From NCBI GenBank assembly GCA_964619885.1, contig CAZUGA010000026.1, positions 1 to 61,864 of the forward strand: a stretch of DNA of 61,864 nucleotides. The letters run 5' to 3'. Position 1 is the stretch's first letter. Every line of letters starts with the position of its first letter. Position numbers and translations under genes: made by a program. Below the pieces are notes generated by a model. The model was not told the DNA's origin. It was given only the letters and a program-made list of their open reading frames with translations, and did not search any database. Below are positions 1-9,204 of the stretch, piece by piece. This stretch comes from CAZUGA01 sp964619885. GTDB lineage: Bacteria > Pseudomonadota > Gammaproteobacteria > Methylococcales > UBA1147.

Positions 1-215
1 TAACATTGAGTAGACCGCAACTTGCGGTATTTAAACACGGCAATTTGCGATATATCACTCATAGGTATTTCGAAGTTTACTTCCTTTAAGAATTTTTTGT
101 TAATGTAATTCATTAGCTTATTAAATTATCTTGAAGCACTAATCGAATATACATATGTGCAATATACTGGAAATTCCCCAATATCATTCATGGCAATTCC
201 CCAGCCACTAAGTAT
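1..215. other. Window-edge non-coding stretch with a short palindrome
   Basis: I see no gene here. The only structure is a 15-nt palindrome at 14-28 (ACCGCAA, one central C, TTGCGGT). It could be an operator or a weak hairpin, but nothing nearby ties it to a function. It lies downstream of the minus-strand TfoX-like gene and carries no T tract. Confidence 0.4.
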
Positions 216-641
216 TTATTGACGAATTTTCCGTTTTTTTGCAGATTTTTTGCTCGCGACCCGCATAGCCGCGGAATACGCTCGACTAGCCCACATCATC
301 ATTTGCTCTTGGTTTTCCAATGCCTCTTCAGGAGCTTGATAGTAGGACATTTTAAGAGTTCCCCCATTCTTGTGATAACTAAACGCTTCCAAGCCCAAGC
401 CTTCAAACTGGTACTCGGATTCATCATCAAACTTCAAATACAAAACTTCATCGGCCATCAACGCGAACATCAAACCGTCTAGAAAAAAACCGTATCCTCC
501 AAACATGCTATTCGAGGGCGAGACCACCGGGCCGATCGATTGCATTAAATCGAGGGTGTGGCTTACGGTTTCGCCGACATTTTTTGTCACCGTATCAACT
601 CTACCCAACTGAGACCGGTCTGACCCGCGGGTTAAAGGCAA
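216..641 (-). CDS. TfoX N-terminal domain protein
   Basis: About 141 residues. The core (roughly residues 34-105) has the TfoX-N pattern: a short helix, then SMFGGYGFFLDGLMFAL, then a strand rich in acidic and aromatic residues ending LKFDDES, and a later YYQAPEEAL. In this family the domain is often found alone, and the relation to the competence regulator Sxy is structural rather than proven. The C-terminus is very basic (KKSAKKRKIRQ), which could contact nucleic acid. The upstream end is uncertain: the longest frame begins at a TTG, and a GTG at about 590 is an alternative. It sits 15 bp downstream of the DUF1348 gene on the same strand, so the two may be co-transcribed. Identification is by motif only; I infer no specific regulon. 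Confidence 0.75.
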   Translation of the reverse strand: MPLTRGSDRSQLGRVDTVTKNVGETVSHTLDLMQSIGPVVSPSNSMFGGYGFFLDGLMFALMADEVLYLKFDDESEYQFEGLGLEAFSYHKNGGTLKMSYYQAPEEALENQEQMMMWASRAYSAAMRVASKKSAKKRKIRQ

Positions 642-656
642 CGAAATGGATCTGTG

Positions 657-1130
657 TCAAAGACCTAGTTCTGATAAACCGGGGTGTTGATCGGGGCGCC
701 GTCCCAGAGGCCAGTGGTACTTGCGATCGGACTCGAAAATAGGCAGGTCGTTGATGCTGGCGATCCGCAGCCTCATCAACCCGTGTTTGTCAAATTCCCA
801 ATTTTCATTGCCGTAGGAACGGAACCAGCTACCGGATTCGTCGTGCCATTCATAGGCGAAGCGGACCGCGATTCGATTATCTTTCCATGCCCACAATTCC
901 TTGATAAGTCTATAATCCAGCTCTCGCGCCCATTTGCGCTGTAAAAATCTTACGATATTCTCCCGACCGGTGAAAAACTCAGCACGGTTGCGCCAACCGC
1001 TATCACTGCTGTACGCCAATGAGATACGCTCCGGCTCCCGGCTATTCCAAGCGTCTTCCGCCAGACGAACTTTTTGCTCGGCAGTTTCTTGATTAAAAGG
1101 AGGTAACGGGGGACGGTCATTATTTTCCAT
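657..1130 (-). CDS. DUF1348 / NTF2-like (SnoaL-fold) protein
   Basis: 157 residues, the usual length for DUF1348. Visible family features are an N-terminal helix with the KVRLAEDAWNSREPERISLAY pattern, then WRNRAEFFTGRENIVRFL, and the aromatic beta-sheet segment RFAYEWHDESGSWFRSYGNE. The fold is a cone-shaped NTF2-like barrel; bacterial members have no settled substrate. An AAGGA ribosome-binding site lies 8 nt before the ATG, so the start is secure. The tail ending WPLGRRPDQHPGLSELGL is also typical of the family. The gene lies just upstream of the TfoX-like gene. No catalytic residue can be assigned from sequence alone. Confidence 0.85.
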   Translation of the reverse strand: MENNDRPPLPPFNQETAEQKVRLAEDAWNSREPERISLAYSSDSGWRNRAEFFTGRENIVRFLQRKWARELDYRLIKELWAWKDNRIAVRFAYEWHDESGSWFRSYGNENWEFDKHGLMRLRIASINDLPIFESDRKYHWPLGRRPDQHPGLSELGL

Positions 1131-1243
1131 TGGGGTTCCTTTTCAGATCAACCGTTTCTAATATTGTATGCTCGATAAACGATAAATTTAGAATAATCGA
1201 GCGGTCACCGAGGCATGCCAAACACTACACGACCGAAAAATGT

Positions 1244-2284
1244 CTACGAGTCTGTCTGCCCATTGATCTTACGTCGCTCTGAATCGCGCTGTTCTTCTTC
1301 AAGCTCTTCTTCCATCGTGTGCCGCTGCTTTTCCAAAACCAACAATTCGATTTCCCGTCGTAACATATCGTCGGTCTTTTTGGCGGCCTTCATTCGCGCA
1401 TCGCGTTCCTTAATTTTGGCTTCCATTTCCATTTCCCGCAGCAGAGTTTCATGCTTTATCCTCTCGGAATGGCGGCGTTCTTCGCTGGACTCCTGCGCGA
1501 CTAGACGCTTCTCCTCTTCGTACAACTGCGCTTTAATCCGCTCGGTTTCTTCCCGGTCCCGCGTCTTGCGCAACGCTTCGTCTCGGCGAAACTGTTCGAG
1601 CATGTTGGTTTCGTGTTCCAATTTGGCCTGCTCGAGCTGCTCGTTCTGATGATGAATTTCCCGTTCACGCTGACGATTAAACTCGTGTTTTTGCCGCACC
1701 AATTCCAAATAGGCAGATTGATGCTTAAGATGCCCGCTCATACTTTCAATTTTGTCGGATGACAATTCCTCAAAGCGTGGCTCTAACTTACAATTGGCCC
1801 GGCTTTGAATAAATTGAACGATAAGCATTTCGTGAATCGATGTTTCGATCGCGCGTTCTATATGCTCCAGCCCCCGCCCCATCCATTTGCCCTCTTCAAT
1901 ATCGAGTAACGCACTCTCGACAATGTCATTAACTACCGTTTCGTAGTTGGCTCTAATGTGCGGCCCAACTTCTGGCAATACTTCGACATTGCGTTCAACG
2001 TATTTTATGGTCGGTTGAAACAATATTGAAAGATCCGCTTTCACGGTACTCAATCCACCAAATAGCTTGGTTTGGCTGGAGATTTTCCATTGTTCCACTG
2101 GCAAGTTATATGCTTTATGGAAAAATCTCCGTGTATATATTTCCGGGCGTTTGAAGATCTTTTCGAAAGGACCGATTCGCGACACGATGGCCCAGCGATC
2201 CCCTTCAAACCCGGGATCCCATTCATACTCGCTGCCCTGGTCCGCCAGCGGTACCAATAGTTGATCCATGTTATCGCTGCTCAT
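1244..2284 (-). CDS. Uncharacterised protein with long charged coiled coil
   Basis: 346 residues, not recognised. Residues about 1-170 look globular; the stretch around 75-120 (STVKADLSILFQPTIKYV, then VGPHIRANYETVVNDIV) loosely resembles an SPFH/band-7 domain, but this is a weak impression. From about residue 180 to the end the protein is almost entirely a highly charged coiled coil rich in E, R, K and Q with heptad-like spacing, and it lacks a membrane segment. Its ATG lies 6 nt after the stop of the upstream membrane-protein gene (2291-3604), and the ribosome-binding site is inside the end of that gene, so the two are very likely translationally linked and act together. A membrane-associated scaffold is a guess; no function is assigned. 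Confidence 0.7.
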   Translation of the reverse strand: MSSDNMDQLLVPLADQGSEYEWDPGFEGDRWAIVSRIGPFEKIFKRPEIYTRRFFHKAYNLPVEQWKISSQTKLFGGLSTVKADLSILFQPTIKYVERNVEVLPEVGPHIRANYETVVNDIVESALLDIEEGKWMGRGLEHIERAIETSIHEMLIVQFIQSRANCKLEPRFEELSSDKIESMSGHLKHQSAYLELVRQKHEFNRQREREIHHQNEQLEQAKLEHETNMLEQFRRDEALRKTRDREETERIKAQLYEEEKRLVAQESSEERRHSERIKHETLLREMEMEAKIKERDARMKAAKKTDDMLRREIELLVLEKQRHTMEEELEEEQRDSERRKINGQTDS

Positions 2285-2290
2285 CGCCGC

Positions 2291-3604
2291 TCATCGCCTC
2301 TCGTGAAAGAGCTGTTTGATTGTATCGTTGACTACCTCAGCGGTTTGTTCTTCGGCCTTTTGCGGATCTGCCGACACAGGTGTTCTATATTCAGAATTGC
2401 TAGTGCCACCGCTTTCCCCGTTTCCCAAACGATCCGCGATTATCGGATATAGATTGGGCGCGAATTCCACGGTTTTATCGTCAACTTTGCGTAAATAACC
2501 GCGGTTCAATAGATAAGCAGCGCCAAAGGACCGACTCCAATCCGAATATCGCCTTGCACGTTCGAGCTCGGATTTTTCAATCATCATTTCAAGCTCATCA
2601 TTGTGGTTTATTCTAAGTTCGCTAAATTCCCTCAAGCATTTATACGCCAAATCTTGCTCCGGCTCGGACAGTGGGCCAGGTGCAGTAAATTCCAGTCGAT
2701 AAGATAGAATAATGGTGAACAAATCAACCATAATTGCACAGGCAAATGCAAACCAGGAAAAAGCCGCCCACATTGCGAAACTTGGATTGAATCCCCGGGT
2801 AAATTTTGCGTAGGGAAGTAATACCGGTGCAACAGGTGATGATTGCCCAAAGTCTGTGACGATATTTTCGAAACCACTTTGCACCGCCGTATAGGCCGAA
2901 ACCAGAGTTTGGTAATCCTGCTGACTAATTTCAGCCTGTCCGCCAATACTATTCAACGCAACCCGGACCGCGGTCAATTCTTTGGCTAAATCACCAAAGC
3001 GTTGATTCAATTCGGCCAGCTTTGCAGCCTCGGTTTCTTTAAGGCTATTATATTGCCTGAAAAACGGCCCGTGTCCGACTTGGTTGCGGTATTTTTCCGA
3101 AATCTCCGGGTGGGTTCCCAAAAACGCCATCTTGGCTTCCTTTTCGGCTTTATCCACCTTCGTTTGTTGGGCGCTCAGCAACTCCGCTTTTACGCTCATA
3201 ATTTCATCCACATACTGCTGCATGGATTTTTTGACACCGTCGAGGCGCTGCAATTGGATATTTTCTTTTTCCGATATTTCGTAAAATTTGAAATAAGAAA
3301 AAGACACCGATACGGATACCGACAACAACAGCGAAAATACGACCAAAACAAAGCGTGTACGGTTGGCTTTCCAGTGGATACTGGCAATTTCCAGCGAGCA
3401 AATCACTATGATTGATTGCACCGCGATGGTAATAATCAACGCAATCCAGGGAGTGATGAAATAGGACATACCGTAGTAAGTGGTATATCCCGAGGCCAAA
3501 CCCAACATTAATACGATGGGAATTGACCACACACGCAGCAACCCGATAAAGGTGCTTTGAACGCGATTGAGTATTTGGCCGAGACTCCAACTATTCGATT
3601 TCAT
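2291..3604 (-). CDS. Uncharacterised membrane protein, four helices with a coiled-coil insert
   Basis: 437 residues, not recognised. Three hydrophobic helices lie in the first 105 residues (about 22-45, 50-72 and 83-104), followed by a roughly 110-residue helical, coiled-coil-like stretch. A fourth helix follows at about 275-300 (FAMWAAFSWFAFACAIMVDLF), then a soluble C-terminal tail of about 130 residues. The layout with the coiled coil between helices 3 and 4 resembles large inner-membrane sensor or scaffold proteins, but I see no catalytic motif. It is the first gene of a two-gene unit with the coiled-coil protein 6 nt downstream. The 34-bp palindrome at 3751-3784 lies about 150 bp upstream. 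Confidence 0.7.
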   Translation of the reverse strand: MKSNSWSLGQILNRVQSTFIGLLRVWSIPIVLMLGLASGYTTYYGMSYFITPWIALIITIAVQSIIVICSLEIASIHWKANRTRFVLVVFSLLLSVSVSVSFSYFKFYEISEKENIQLQRLDGVKKSMQQYVDEIMSVKAELLSAQQTKVDKAEKEAKMAFLGTHPEISEKYRNQVGHGPFFRQYNSLKETEAAKLAELNQRFGDLAKELTAVRVALNSIGGQAEISQQDYQTLVSAYTAVQSGFENIVTDFGQSSPVAPVLLPYAKFTRGFNPSFAMWAAFSWFAFACAIMVDLFTIILSYRLEFTAPGPLSEPEQDLAYKCLREFSELRINHNDELEMMIEKSELERARRYSDWSRSFGAAYLLNRGYLRKVDDKTVEFAPNLYPIIADRLGNGESGGTSNSEYRTPVSADPQKAEEQTAEVVNDTIKQLFHERR

Positions 3605-4012
3605 TCACGCCCCCAAGCAACGGTTCGTTTCATCCACAGGTTGATTTCGCGTCCTATCGTTAGACCTTATGCACAAGCGGTATTAACATTATCAATCCCC
3701 AACTGCAGCAGTCGTTGTATTGAGCGACCAATTGAACTCGATTCGCAGCCGGAACGTAGCTTTGCGATCGCAAAGCTACGTTCCCCTAGCAGTTACACTA
3801 TCCCTTAAAGAGACTTATATATAATATTGTTTTTATGGGATTTTTACGTTGAGAATCTATACTTGTTACCCAGCCGCAGTTTATGCGATGACAAGCAAAA
3901 TTGCAACTAGACACCTTTCTATCACTGGCGTCCCAATAGCGGGCTTTCAATTCACGCAGTCATTCATTCAATGGAACCCACCAACCCTTAGAATTCTGTC
4001 TAAGAACTGGTT
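3605..4012. other. Intergenic region with perfect 34-bp palindrome
   Basis: About 400 bp between two minus-strand genes. No gene of convincing length or composition is visible on either strand. The notable content is the palindrome at 3751-3784 (listed separately) and an AT-rich patch around 3805-3850 that could hold promoter elements. Confidence 0.5.
3751..3784. repeat. Perfect 34-bp palindrome centred on GCGATCGC
   Basis: Two 17-nt arms (GGAACGTAGCTTTGCGA and its exact complement) meet with no spacer; the centre is the octamer GCGATCGC. There is no T tract on either side, so it is not a standard intrinsic terminator. As RNA it would fold into a near-continuous stem; as DNA it could be a protein site or an extragenic palindromic repeat. 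I found no second copy in this window. Confidence 0.9.
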
Positions 4013-4723
4013 CTAAAACCCCAAACTGCTTGCACGATTCGGATCGTCTATAAAACCATTACGGGTACCCTGGACACTTTCAATGACATCATTGCGGCGC
4101 TTATCTTCGTCGGTCGGTGGAAACTGCTCATGCCATTGCAACAACTGCCGGCCCAGTTTACTGAAGATTTCGATGCCATAGCGTTGATGCATATAGAACA
4201 TTGCCCGGGCAATATCGCCGCGCACCTCGGGCCGCGGTTCAACGATTCGAGTTCGAAAATCTACTTCGAAATCACAGGCGCCATATTTGCGCTTTTCACC
4301 GGAAATTATGCCAAATCTCAAACTACCCCGTTCGTCGTTGATTTTTCTAAGCGATGGATAAAGGTTGTGCAGATCCCCCTCAAGACGGTTAAATTCGGGA
4401 CTATTACGCCTGCATTGTTTGCGGGTACCACATTTTAAAGTCCGGGTAGCCCATGCCATGGGTACGATATGCTCAATGTTTAATTTTCTTGTATCTCCTG
4501 GTTGAAATTTATACCCGCAGTACAGGGTTTCTCCGCCATCAGCATAGACGGTCGACCAAAACACACGACGCGCGTCGTCATAGTCTGCGAGTTGTGATTG
4601 ATCGGCCCCTACGTATGTTCGTAAACCAAGACCCGCAGCAATCAACAAAACCACGACCAAACGGTTTATACCGCGGGTTCTACGCAATATCGAAGCCAAT
4701 AGCGCATTCAATTTTTTATTCAA
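4013..4723 (-). CDS. Endonuclease I family (EndA/NucM-like) secreted nuclease
   Basis: 236 residues. The family signature is present: the beta-beta-alpha-metal core LNIEHIVPMAWA with the catalytic His, followed by EGDLHNLYPS and then RGDIARAMFYM near the C-terminal part. The segment YCGYKFQPGD and several cysteines (CGTRKQC, ACDFEVDF) match secreted members stabilised by disulfides. An N-terminal hydrophobic stretch (VVVLLIAAGLGLRTYVG) after a basic segment acts as signal peptide or anchor, so the enzyme should act in the periplasm or outside the cell, cutting DNA without sequence specificity. The frame opens with TTG; no ATG precedes the hydrophobic segment, so the exact start is uncertain. 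No operon partner is evident. Confidence 0.9.
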   Translation of the reverse strand: MNKKLNALLASILRRTRGINRLVVVLLIAAGLGLRTYVGADQSQLADYDDARRVFWSTVYADGGETLYCGYKFQPGDTRKLNIEHIVPMAWATRTLKCGTRKQCRRNSPEFNRLEGDLHNLYPSLRKINDERGSLRFGIISGEKRKYGACDFEVDFRTRIVEPRPEVRGDIARAMFYMHQRYGIEIFSKLGRQLLQWHEQFPPTDEDKRRNDVIESVQGTRNGFIDDPNRASSLGF

Positions 4724-4895
4724 GCCGCAATCCCAAAATTCAGATTCTCAGGTATTGTACCCAAATAGATCGAGCGCAAACAGCAGCGCCGCAATACGGC
4801 TTAATTCACTGTGCATTAGAGATTTAGACCCCGTTCCAGCCGGTAATCTCTGCTTTGAACATACGCACAAAGGCTCGCTCAGCCGACCATGGGCG

Positions 4896-6800
4896 TTAAA
4901 ATATTGATCGGACTTGAATCAGCATATCCTTAAATTTGGTATCTCTAATGGTTTGCAGCAATTCCCGCCAACTGAACGCATGGTGCTGCTCGTAAACCAT
5001 CCCATGCTGCGGCGCATCGGCCAAACCAATTTTCCGCGCATGCTCCACGAAGCCATCGTTCTTCCAAAAGAATGCCCCGGGCATGGTCGTTGGAATCACT
5101 AACACAAAAAATAAAGCCCGGCTGATAATGGCCGACACCAACATCGAAAAGACCCACAGCGAGAACAACCCCAAGCTCCATCCGGATTCCAATCCGAATA
5201 GACAAAATGCCAAAGCACACGTTAGATTCAATGAGATCAGAACGTTTCGAGTTACAAACGGCCAACCATATTGCGTGGTTTGTAAATAATATGAAGCCGC
5301 TGCTTCATTTTCGGCGATCTTCATCGCACGAGCGTGGAATAAATGACCCAAACCTTCTATGCACAGCCCGATCGCAATAACGCCCGCCAATGTCTTGATC
5401 AGAAATTGGGTAGCGACCGATTGCAATGGCAACAAACTTACCGTCAAAACCAATATCATTAACGCCCCCAATTCCAGCATGGCACCGAAAAATGCCGTTC
5501 CGGTTTGCCAGTGATCCCAAAACGGGCGTGCCTTGATGCGATACAGCTTGTACATATAGTACAGCCCAATCGGGCCGCTAATAACACCCAGGCCGGCAAA
5601 ACCGTTTGCCAACAAACGGCAAAGTTCGTTATCAAATAATGAAAATACAGCATAACCCAACAGCCCGGTGTAAAAGGCTGATACCCCAGCGATTTCTCGG
5701 CTAACCGGTGAGTGTTTAAGATTGTAGAAACCCCGGTAGAATCGATGCGGCTTGCCGAGGTGCATATTTAGCTTGAACAAACCGAAACTACAAACGCCAA
5801 CGATGACAGTCAGTAACGGGAGCAATATATCGGTATATGCCAGCATCCCTGAGCTGTCGTGCACTATGATCGGACCCAGAATCAATATCAAGTAAGACCC
5901 GACCGATGCCTGGATCGCTAGCGTAAAGATAATGTGCGCATTTTCGTGTGTTGTAAGCAGCTTATTCAGATTCCATTGTCTATCGACACCTACTTTTTCG
6001 TCCACTGTGGGCTTGAATTTATCCACCTCGTCATCCCGATGATATTTCAAAGGCACCGAATCGGTGCGCGTCATCTCGCGATGGGTTGAGCGGGTTTGTT
6101 GAAAGCGGATATTCGGTTGGGTAATCGTCGGTGAAGGAAAACCGGGAATGTCGGTTTTGGCCTGTTGGCTGTTTTCTGGGATGTTTTCGACGACGCCGAA
6201 ATCCAACGCATTGCCCAAGCAGGCCGAAACGCACGAAGGTTTTAGACCAACCTCCAAGCGATCCACACACATATTGCATTTGCTAACCTCGCCTTTCACG
6301 GGATCCAACTGCGGTGCATTGTACGGGCAAACCCATGTGCAATATCCGCAACCAAAGCAAATATCGGGATCTTGCAACACGGCGCCATACTCCGCAAATT
6401 TGGTATAAGCTCGGGTCGGGCAACCTTTCAGGCAAACCGGATCATCACAATGATTACAAGCCATCGATATGTTAATGCGCTGGTAGTTTGGATAAGTGCC
6501 GCCTTCCACAAAGCCCACCGAGCGAAATGCGATATGCGCCGGGTTGTCGTTCTTCTCGCTACAGGCCGATTCGCAGGCATGGCAACCGATACAATTATCC
6601 GCATTAAAGAAAAAACCGTGCTGTTTGTAGCGGTTCGGATTACTACCAACTTCCGTTTCGTCGTTTATGCGCAAACTTTGGTCGCGCAGTTCACTGTCCT
6701 TTGCAGTCAATTCGATCGGATTGCCGTAGCAATTAAAATCCTTGCTGTTATCGTCGCGCAGGAAAGTGTATTGTGGTTCATCGTTTCGTACTTTTAGCAT
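4896..6800 (-). CDS. Fused four-cluster ferredoxin and DmsC-like membrane anchor
   Basis: About 634 residues. The ATG at 6800 is preferred over a TTG ten codons upstream because AAAGG lies 10 nt before it. The N-terminal third is DmsB-like with four cysteine groups (CIGCHACESAC, CNHCDDPVCLKGC, CFGCGYCTWVC and CNMC...CVSAC), enough for four [4Fe-4S] clusters. After a linker of about 80 residues comes a membrane part with roughly eight hydrophobic helices, including FKLNMHLGKPHRFYRGFYNLKHSP split over the first helices and SREIAG, both typical of DmsC/SoeC quinone-reactive anchors. DmsB and DmsC are usually separate proteins, so this is a fusion. It starts about 70 bp downstream of the molybdoenzyme and presumably passes electrons between the quinone pool and that enzyme at the inner membrane. 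Confidence 0.9.
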   Translation of the reverse strand: MLKVRNDEPQYTFLRDDNSKDFNCYGNPIELTAKDSELRDQSLRINDETEVGSNPNRYKQHGFFFNADNCIGCHACESACSEKNDNPAHIAFRSVGFVEGGTYPNYQRINISMACNHCDDPVCLKGCPTRAYTKFAEYGAVLQDPDICFGCGYCTWVCPYNAPQLDPVKGEVSKCNMCVDRLEVGLKPSCVSACLGNALDFGVVENIPENSQQAKTDIPGFPSPTITQPNIRFQQTRSTHREMTRTDSVPLKYHRDDEVDKFKPTVDEKVGVDRQWNLNKLLTTHENAHIIFTLAIQASVGSYLILILGPIIVHDSSGMLAYTDILLPLLTVIVGVCSFGLFKLNMHLGKPHRFYRGFYNLKHSPVSREIAGVSAFYTGLLGYAVFSLFDNELCRLLANGFAGLGVISGPIGLYYMYKLYRIKARPFWDHWQTGTAFFGAMLELGALMILVLTVSLLPLQSVATQFLIKTLAGVIAIGLCIEGLGHLFHARAMKIAENEAAASYYLQTTQYGWPFVTRNVLISLNLTCALAFCLFGLESGWSLGLFSLWVFSMLVSAIISRALFFVLVIPTTMPGAFFWKNDGFVEHARKIGLADAPQHGMVYEQHHAFSWRELLQTIRDTKFKDMLIQVRSIF

Positions 6801-6873
6801 CTTATAAAACCTTTGTTGACCCCTATCCAATATCCGCCTTTAGTTGTAGCCAGCGTAACGATCTAAAACCCGA

Positions 6874-9075
6874 TCAATAATCCCGAGATTCCTTATTCAA
6901 CAACGCCGCCTCGGCTTGATTCACCTGTTCTATGCGTACCGAAGATTGCTTATAGGCGGGCTGGCGCGAATGTGGATCTAGCAATCCCAGCGTCAGCCGA
7001 TTAACGCAGTCGAAAAAATGAAACGGTATAAATACCATGTTGTAGGGTACCCGTTGGGTGAGCATAACCATCACCACCGCATCGCCCCGGCGCGATAAAA
7101 CTCTAACGTAAGACTGATGTGCGACACCAAGATCGACACCCGCGTCCGGATTCATTTCCATAAATGGGATCGGACTGAATTTATTATTATTTGCAATTTT
7201 TCCGGTCTTGGTACGTGTATGAAAATGTTCGACGAGTCGTCCGGTGTTCAACCAAAATGGATATTCCTCATCCGGAACTTCGTTGTTATTGACGAATGGT
7301 AGCGGGATCAATTTCGCCTTGCCATCCTCAAAGCGGAATGTAGCAGTTTGTGTATAGAGTCTTTTACCACCCGCTTGCGGCTCAATTCCATGCTTGGCGT
7401 CGGCCTCGGTGTAGGGCCATTGGATACCCCGGTGCTTTTCAATCAGCTCGTGGTTCATACCGGAAATGTCGACCAAACGTCCTTTGGATAATTGGCGCAT
7501 TTCCTCGAACACTTCGACCGGGCTTTCTGGAAACGCAACCTGCCCTGAAGGATCAAATCGCTTGGCCATCGCGGAAAAAATTGCTAAATCAGACATCGAT
7601 TTGTGGTGAGGTTCGCGAAATTGACGCACAATATTGACGCGTCGCTCGGTATTGGTAAAAACCCCCTCCTTCTCTGCCCAAGTCGCGGCCGGTAGAAAAA
7701 TATGCGCGTATTGGGTAGTTTCAACATCAACGTACGAATCCTGTACGATCAACAATTCCAGCTTTTCCAGCGTCTTCCTGATCCGGAGAGTATTCGGCAT
7801 TGAGGTCATCGGATTTGTCGCAACTAACCACAAACCCTTTATCTGGCCTGTTTCAATCGCCGGAAATATATCGGTTTCGGTCAGTCCCCGTCTGGTCGGA
7901 AAGAAATTAGAATCTACACCCCAAAATCTGGCAATTTCCTCTCGGTCTTCAGGCTTCTCCAATTGCCGGTAACCCGGCAGACCAGAACACGAAGACCACT
8001 CACGTGTGCCCATTGCGTTGCACTGACCGGTAATCGATAAACTGGTCGCCCCCGGCCGGCCGATATTGCCGGTTAATAGCGCCAGGTTATTGATTCCAAC
8101 CACGCCATCAGATCCATGCGTGCTTTGGTTAATGCCCATGGTCCAAATGCTCATTGCGGCATCGGCCTTGGCGTATACACGGGCAACGTGGCGGATGGTA
8201 TCCTCGTCTATACCACATATTTTTGCTGCGCTGGTCGGATCGTAATTATTCAGCTCTTGCTGAAGCGCTTGCAGACCCACTGTATTGGCCTCGAGATAGG
8301 CTTTGTCCTGCAAGCCTTCGGCAAGAATAACGTGCGCCATTGCATTTTGCAGCACCAAATCGGTACCAGGAGTCAGCGCCAAATGGATATCCGCATGTTG
8401 CGCCAGCATGGTTACTCGAGGATCTACCACGATCATTGGAAATCCGCGCTTTTCTTGCGCTTCCTTCATACGCCAATAGATGATCGGATGCTGTTCCGGT
8501 AAATTCGAGCCCCACGCGATCAGGCAATCCGTATATTCAAAATCTTCGTAACAACCAGGCGGTCCATCCGATCCAAAAGATCGCTTGTACCCCGACACCG
8601 CGGAGGCCATGCACAATGTCGTATTTCCATCGTAATTATTGGTCCCAATCAGTCCCCTTGTCAGCTTGCCCAGCGTATAAAACTCTTCAGTCAGCAATTG
8701 ACCGGTTGACACAATCGCGAATGCGTCTCGACCATAGGCTTCCTGAATTCGTTTAATTTCGTTGGCCGTATGATCCAGCGTATCGTCCCACTCCGCCGTT
8801 TCGTAGGGTTCATGTATCCGCTTTCGCATCAATGGCTCAACTCCGCGACCCGAGGCGTCGAATACTTCATGTTCATAAATCCCTTTCACGCAAAGCTTAC
8901 CCCGATTCACGTCAGCACCTCCGACTCCGCGCGATGCCACCGGATTGCCTTCAACGTCGATGCCTATTTCTATTGCGCAACCGGTGGAGCAGTAACCGCA
9001 GGTAGAGTAGTTCCACTTGACCACCCCTTTGTCGGCGATCTTGATTGGATTCTTTTTATATCGGCCAAATAACAT
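6874..9075 (-). CDS. nasA: NasA/NarB-type molybdopterin oxidoreductase, probable nitrate reductase
   Basis: 733 residues, about the length of assimilatory nitrate reductases. One [4Fe-4S] site is formed by C26, C29, C33 (CGYCSTGC) and C62. The segment NTTLCMASAVSGYKRSFG supplies a Cys (C155) at the molybdenum-ligand position, as in NapA and NasA and unlike the Asp of NarG or Ser of DmsA. LLTGNIGRPG followed by GQCNAMGTRE parallels the GQPNAMG block of NasA. There is no Tat motif, so a cytoplasmic enzyme is expected. No flavin, nirBD or nitrate transporter gene is adjacent; instead the partner is the fused DmsBC-like protein, suggesting quinol-fed electrons. The NtrC-type palindrome upstream favours nitrogen assimilation. 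Nitrate as substrate is inference; other oxyanions or formate-type reactions cannot be excluded. Confidence 0.75.
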   Translation of the reverse strand: MLFGRYKKNPIKIADKGVVKWNYSTCGYCSTGCAIEIGIDVEGNPVASRGVGGADVNRGKLCVKGIYEHEVFDASGRGVEPLMRKRIHEPYETAEWDDTLDHTANEIKRIQEAYGRDAFAIVSTGQLLTEEFYTLGKLTRGLIGTNNYDGNTTLCMASAVSGYKRSFGSDGPPGCYEDFEYTDCLIAWGSNLPEQHPIIYWRMKEAQEKRGFPMIVVDPRVTMLAQHADIHLALTPGTDLVLQNAMAHVILAEGLQDKAYLEANTVGLQALQQELNNYDPTSAAKICGIDEDTIRHVARVYAKADAAMSIWTMGINQSTHGSDGVVGINNLALLTGNIGRPGATSLSITGQCNAMGTREWSSCSGLPGYRQLEKPEDREEIARFWGVDSNFFPTRRGLTETDIFPAIETGQIKGLWLVATNPMTSMPNTLRIRKTLEKLELLIVQDSYVDVETTQYAHIFLPAATWAEKEGVFTNTERRVNIVRQFREPHHKSMSDLAIFSAMAKRFDPSGQVAFPESPVEVFEEMRQLSKGRLVDISGMNHELIEKHRGIQWPYTEADAKHGIEPQAGGKRLYTQTATFRFEDGKAKLIPLPFVNNNEVPDEEYPFWLNTGRLVEHFHTRTKTGKIANNNKFSPIPFMEMNPDAGVDLGVAHQSYVRVLSRRGDAVVMVMLTQRVPYNMVFIPFHFFDCVNRLTLGLLDPHSRQPAYKQSSVRIEQVNQAEAALLNKESRDY

Positions 9076-9187
9076 CTTTTTTATATCCTAAGTTTTACAA
9101 ATTGTCTTAGATTCTCTAGGCCCTGTCCCACTGAAAAATCTTGTGTACAAACCGTATCATCCTGATGAGCAATCATTAGGGTCGCGA

Positions 9188-9204
9188 CGCACTATAGTGG
9201 TGCA
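9188..9204. promoter_or_regulatory. NtrC-type binding palindrome
   Basis: CGCACTATAGTGGTGCA fits the published NtrC site pattern TGCACYA-N3-TRGTGCA at 13 of the 14 specified positions; only the first base differs. It is about 113 bp upstream of the NasA-like start codon. A single site and the lack of an obvious sigma-54 promoter leave the assignment tentative. Confidence 0.55.

Noticed and set aside
9121..9180. Possible sigma-54 promoter (TGGGAC followed by GGGCCTAGA on the minus strand)
   Set aside because: The GC of the -12 element is missing at the required 10-nt distance from GG.
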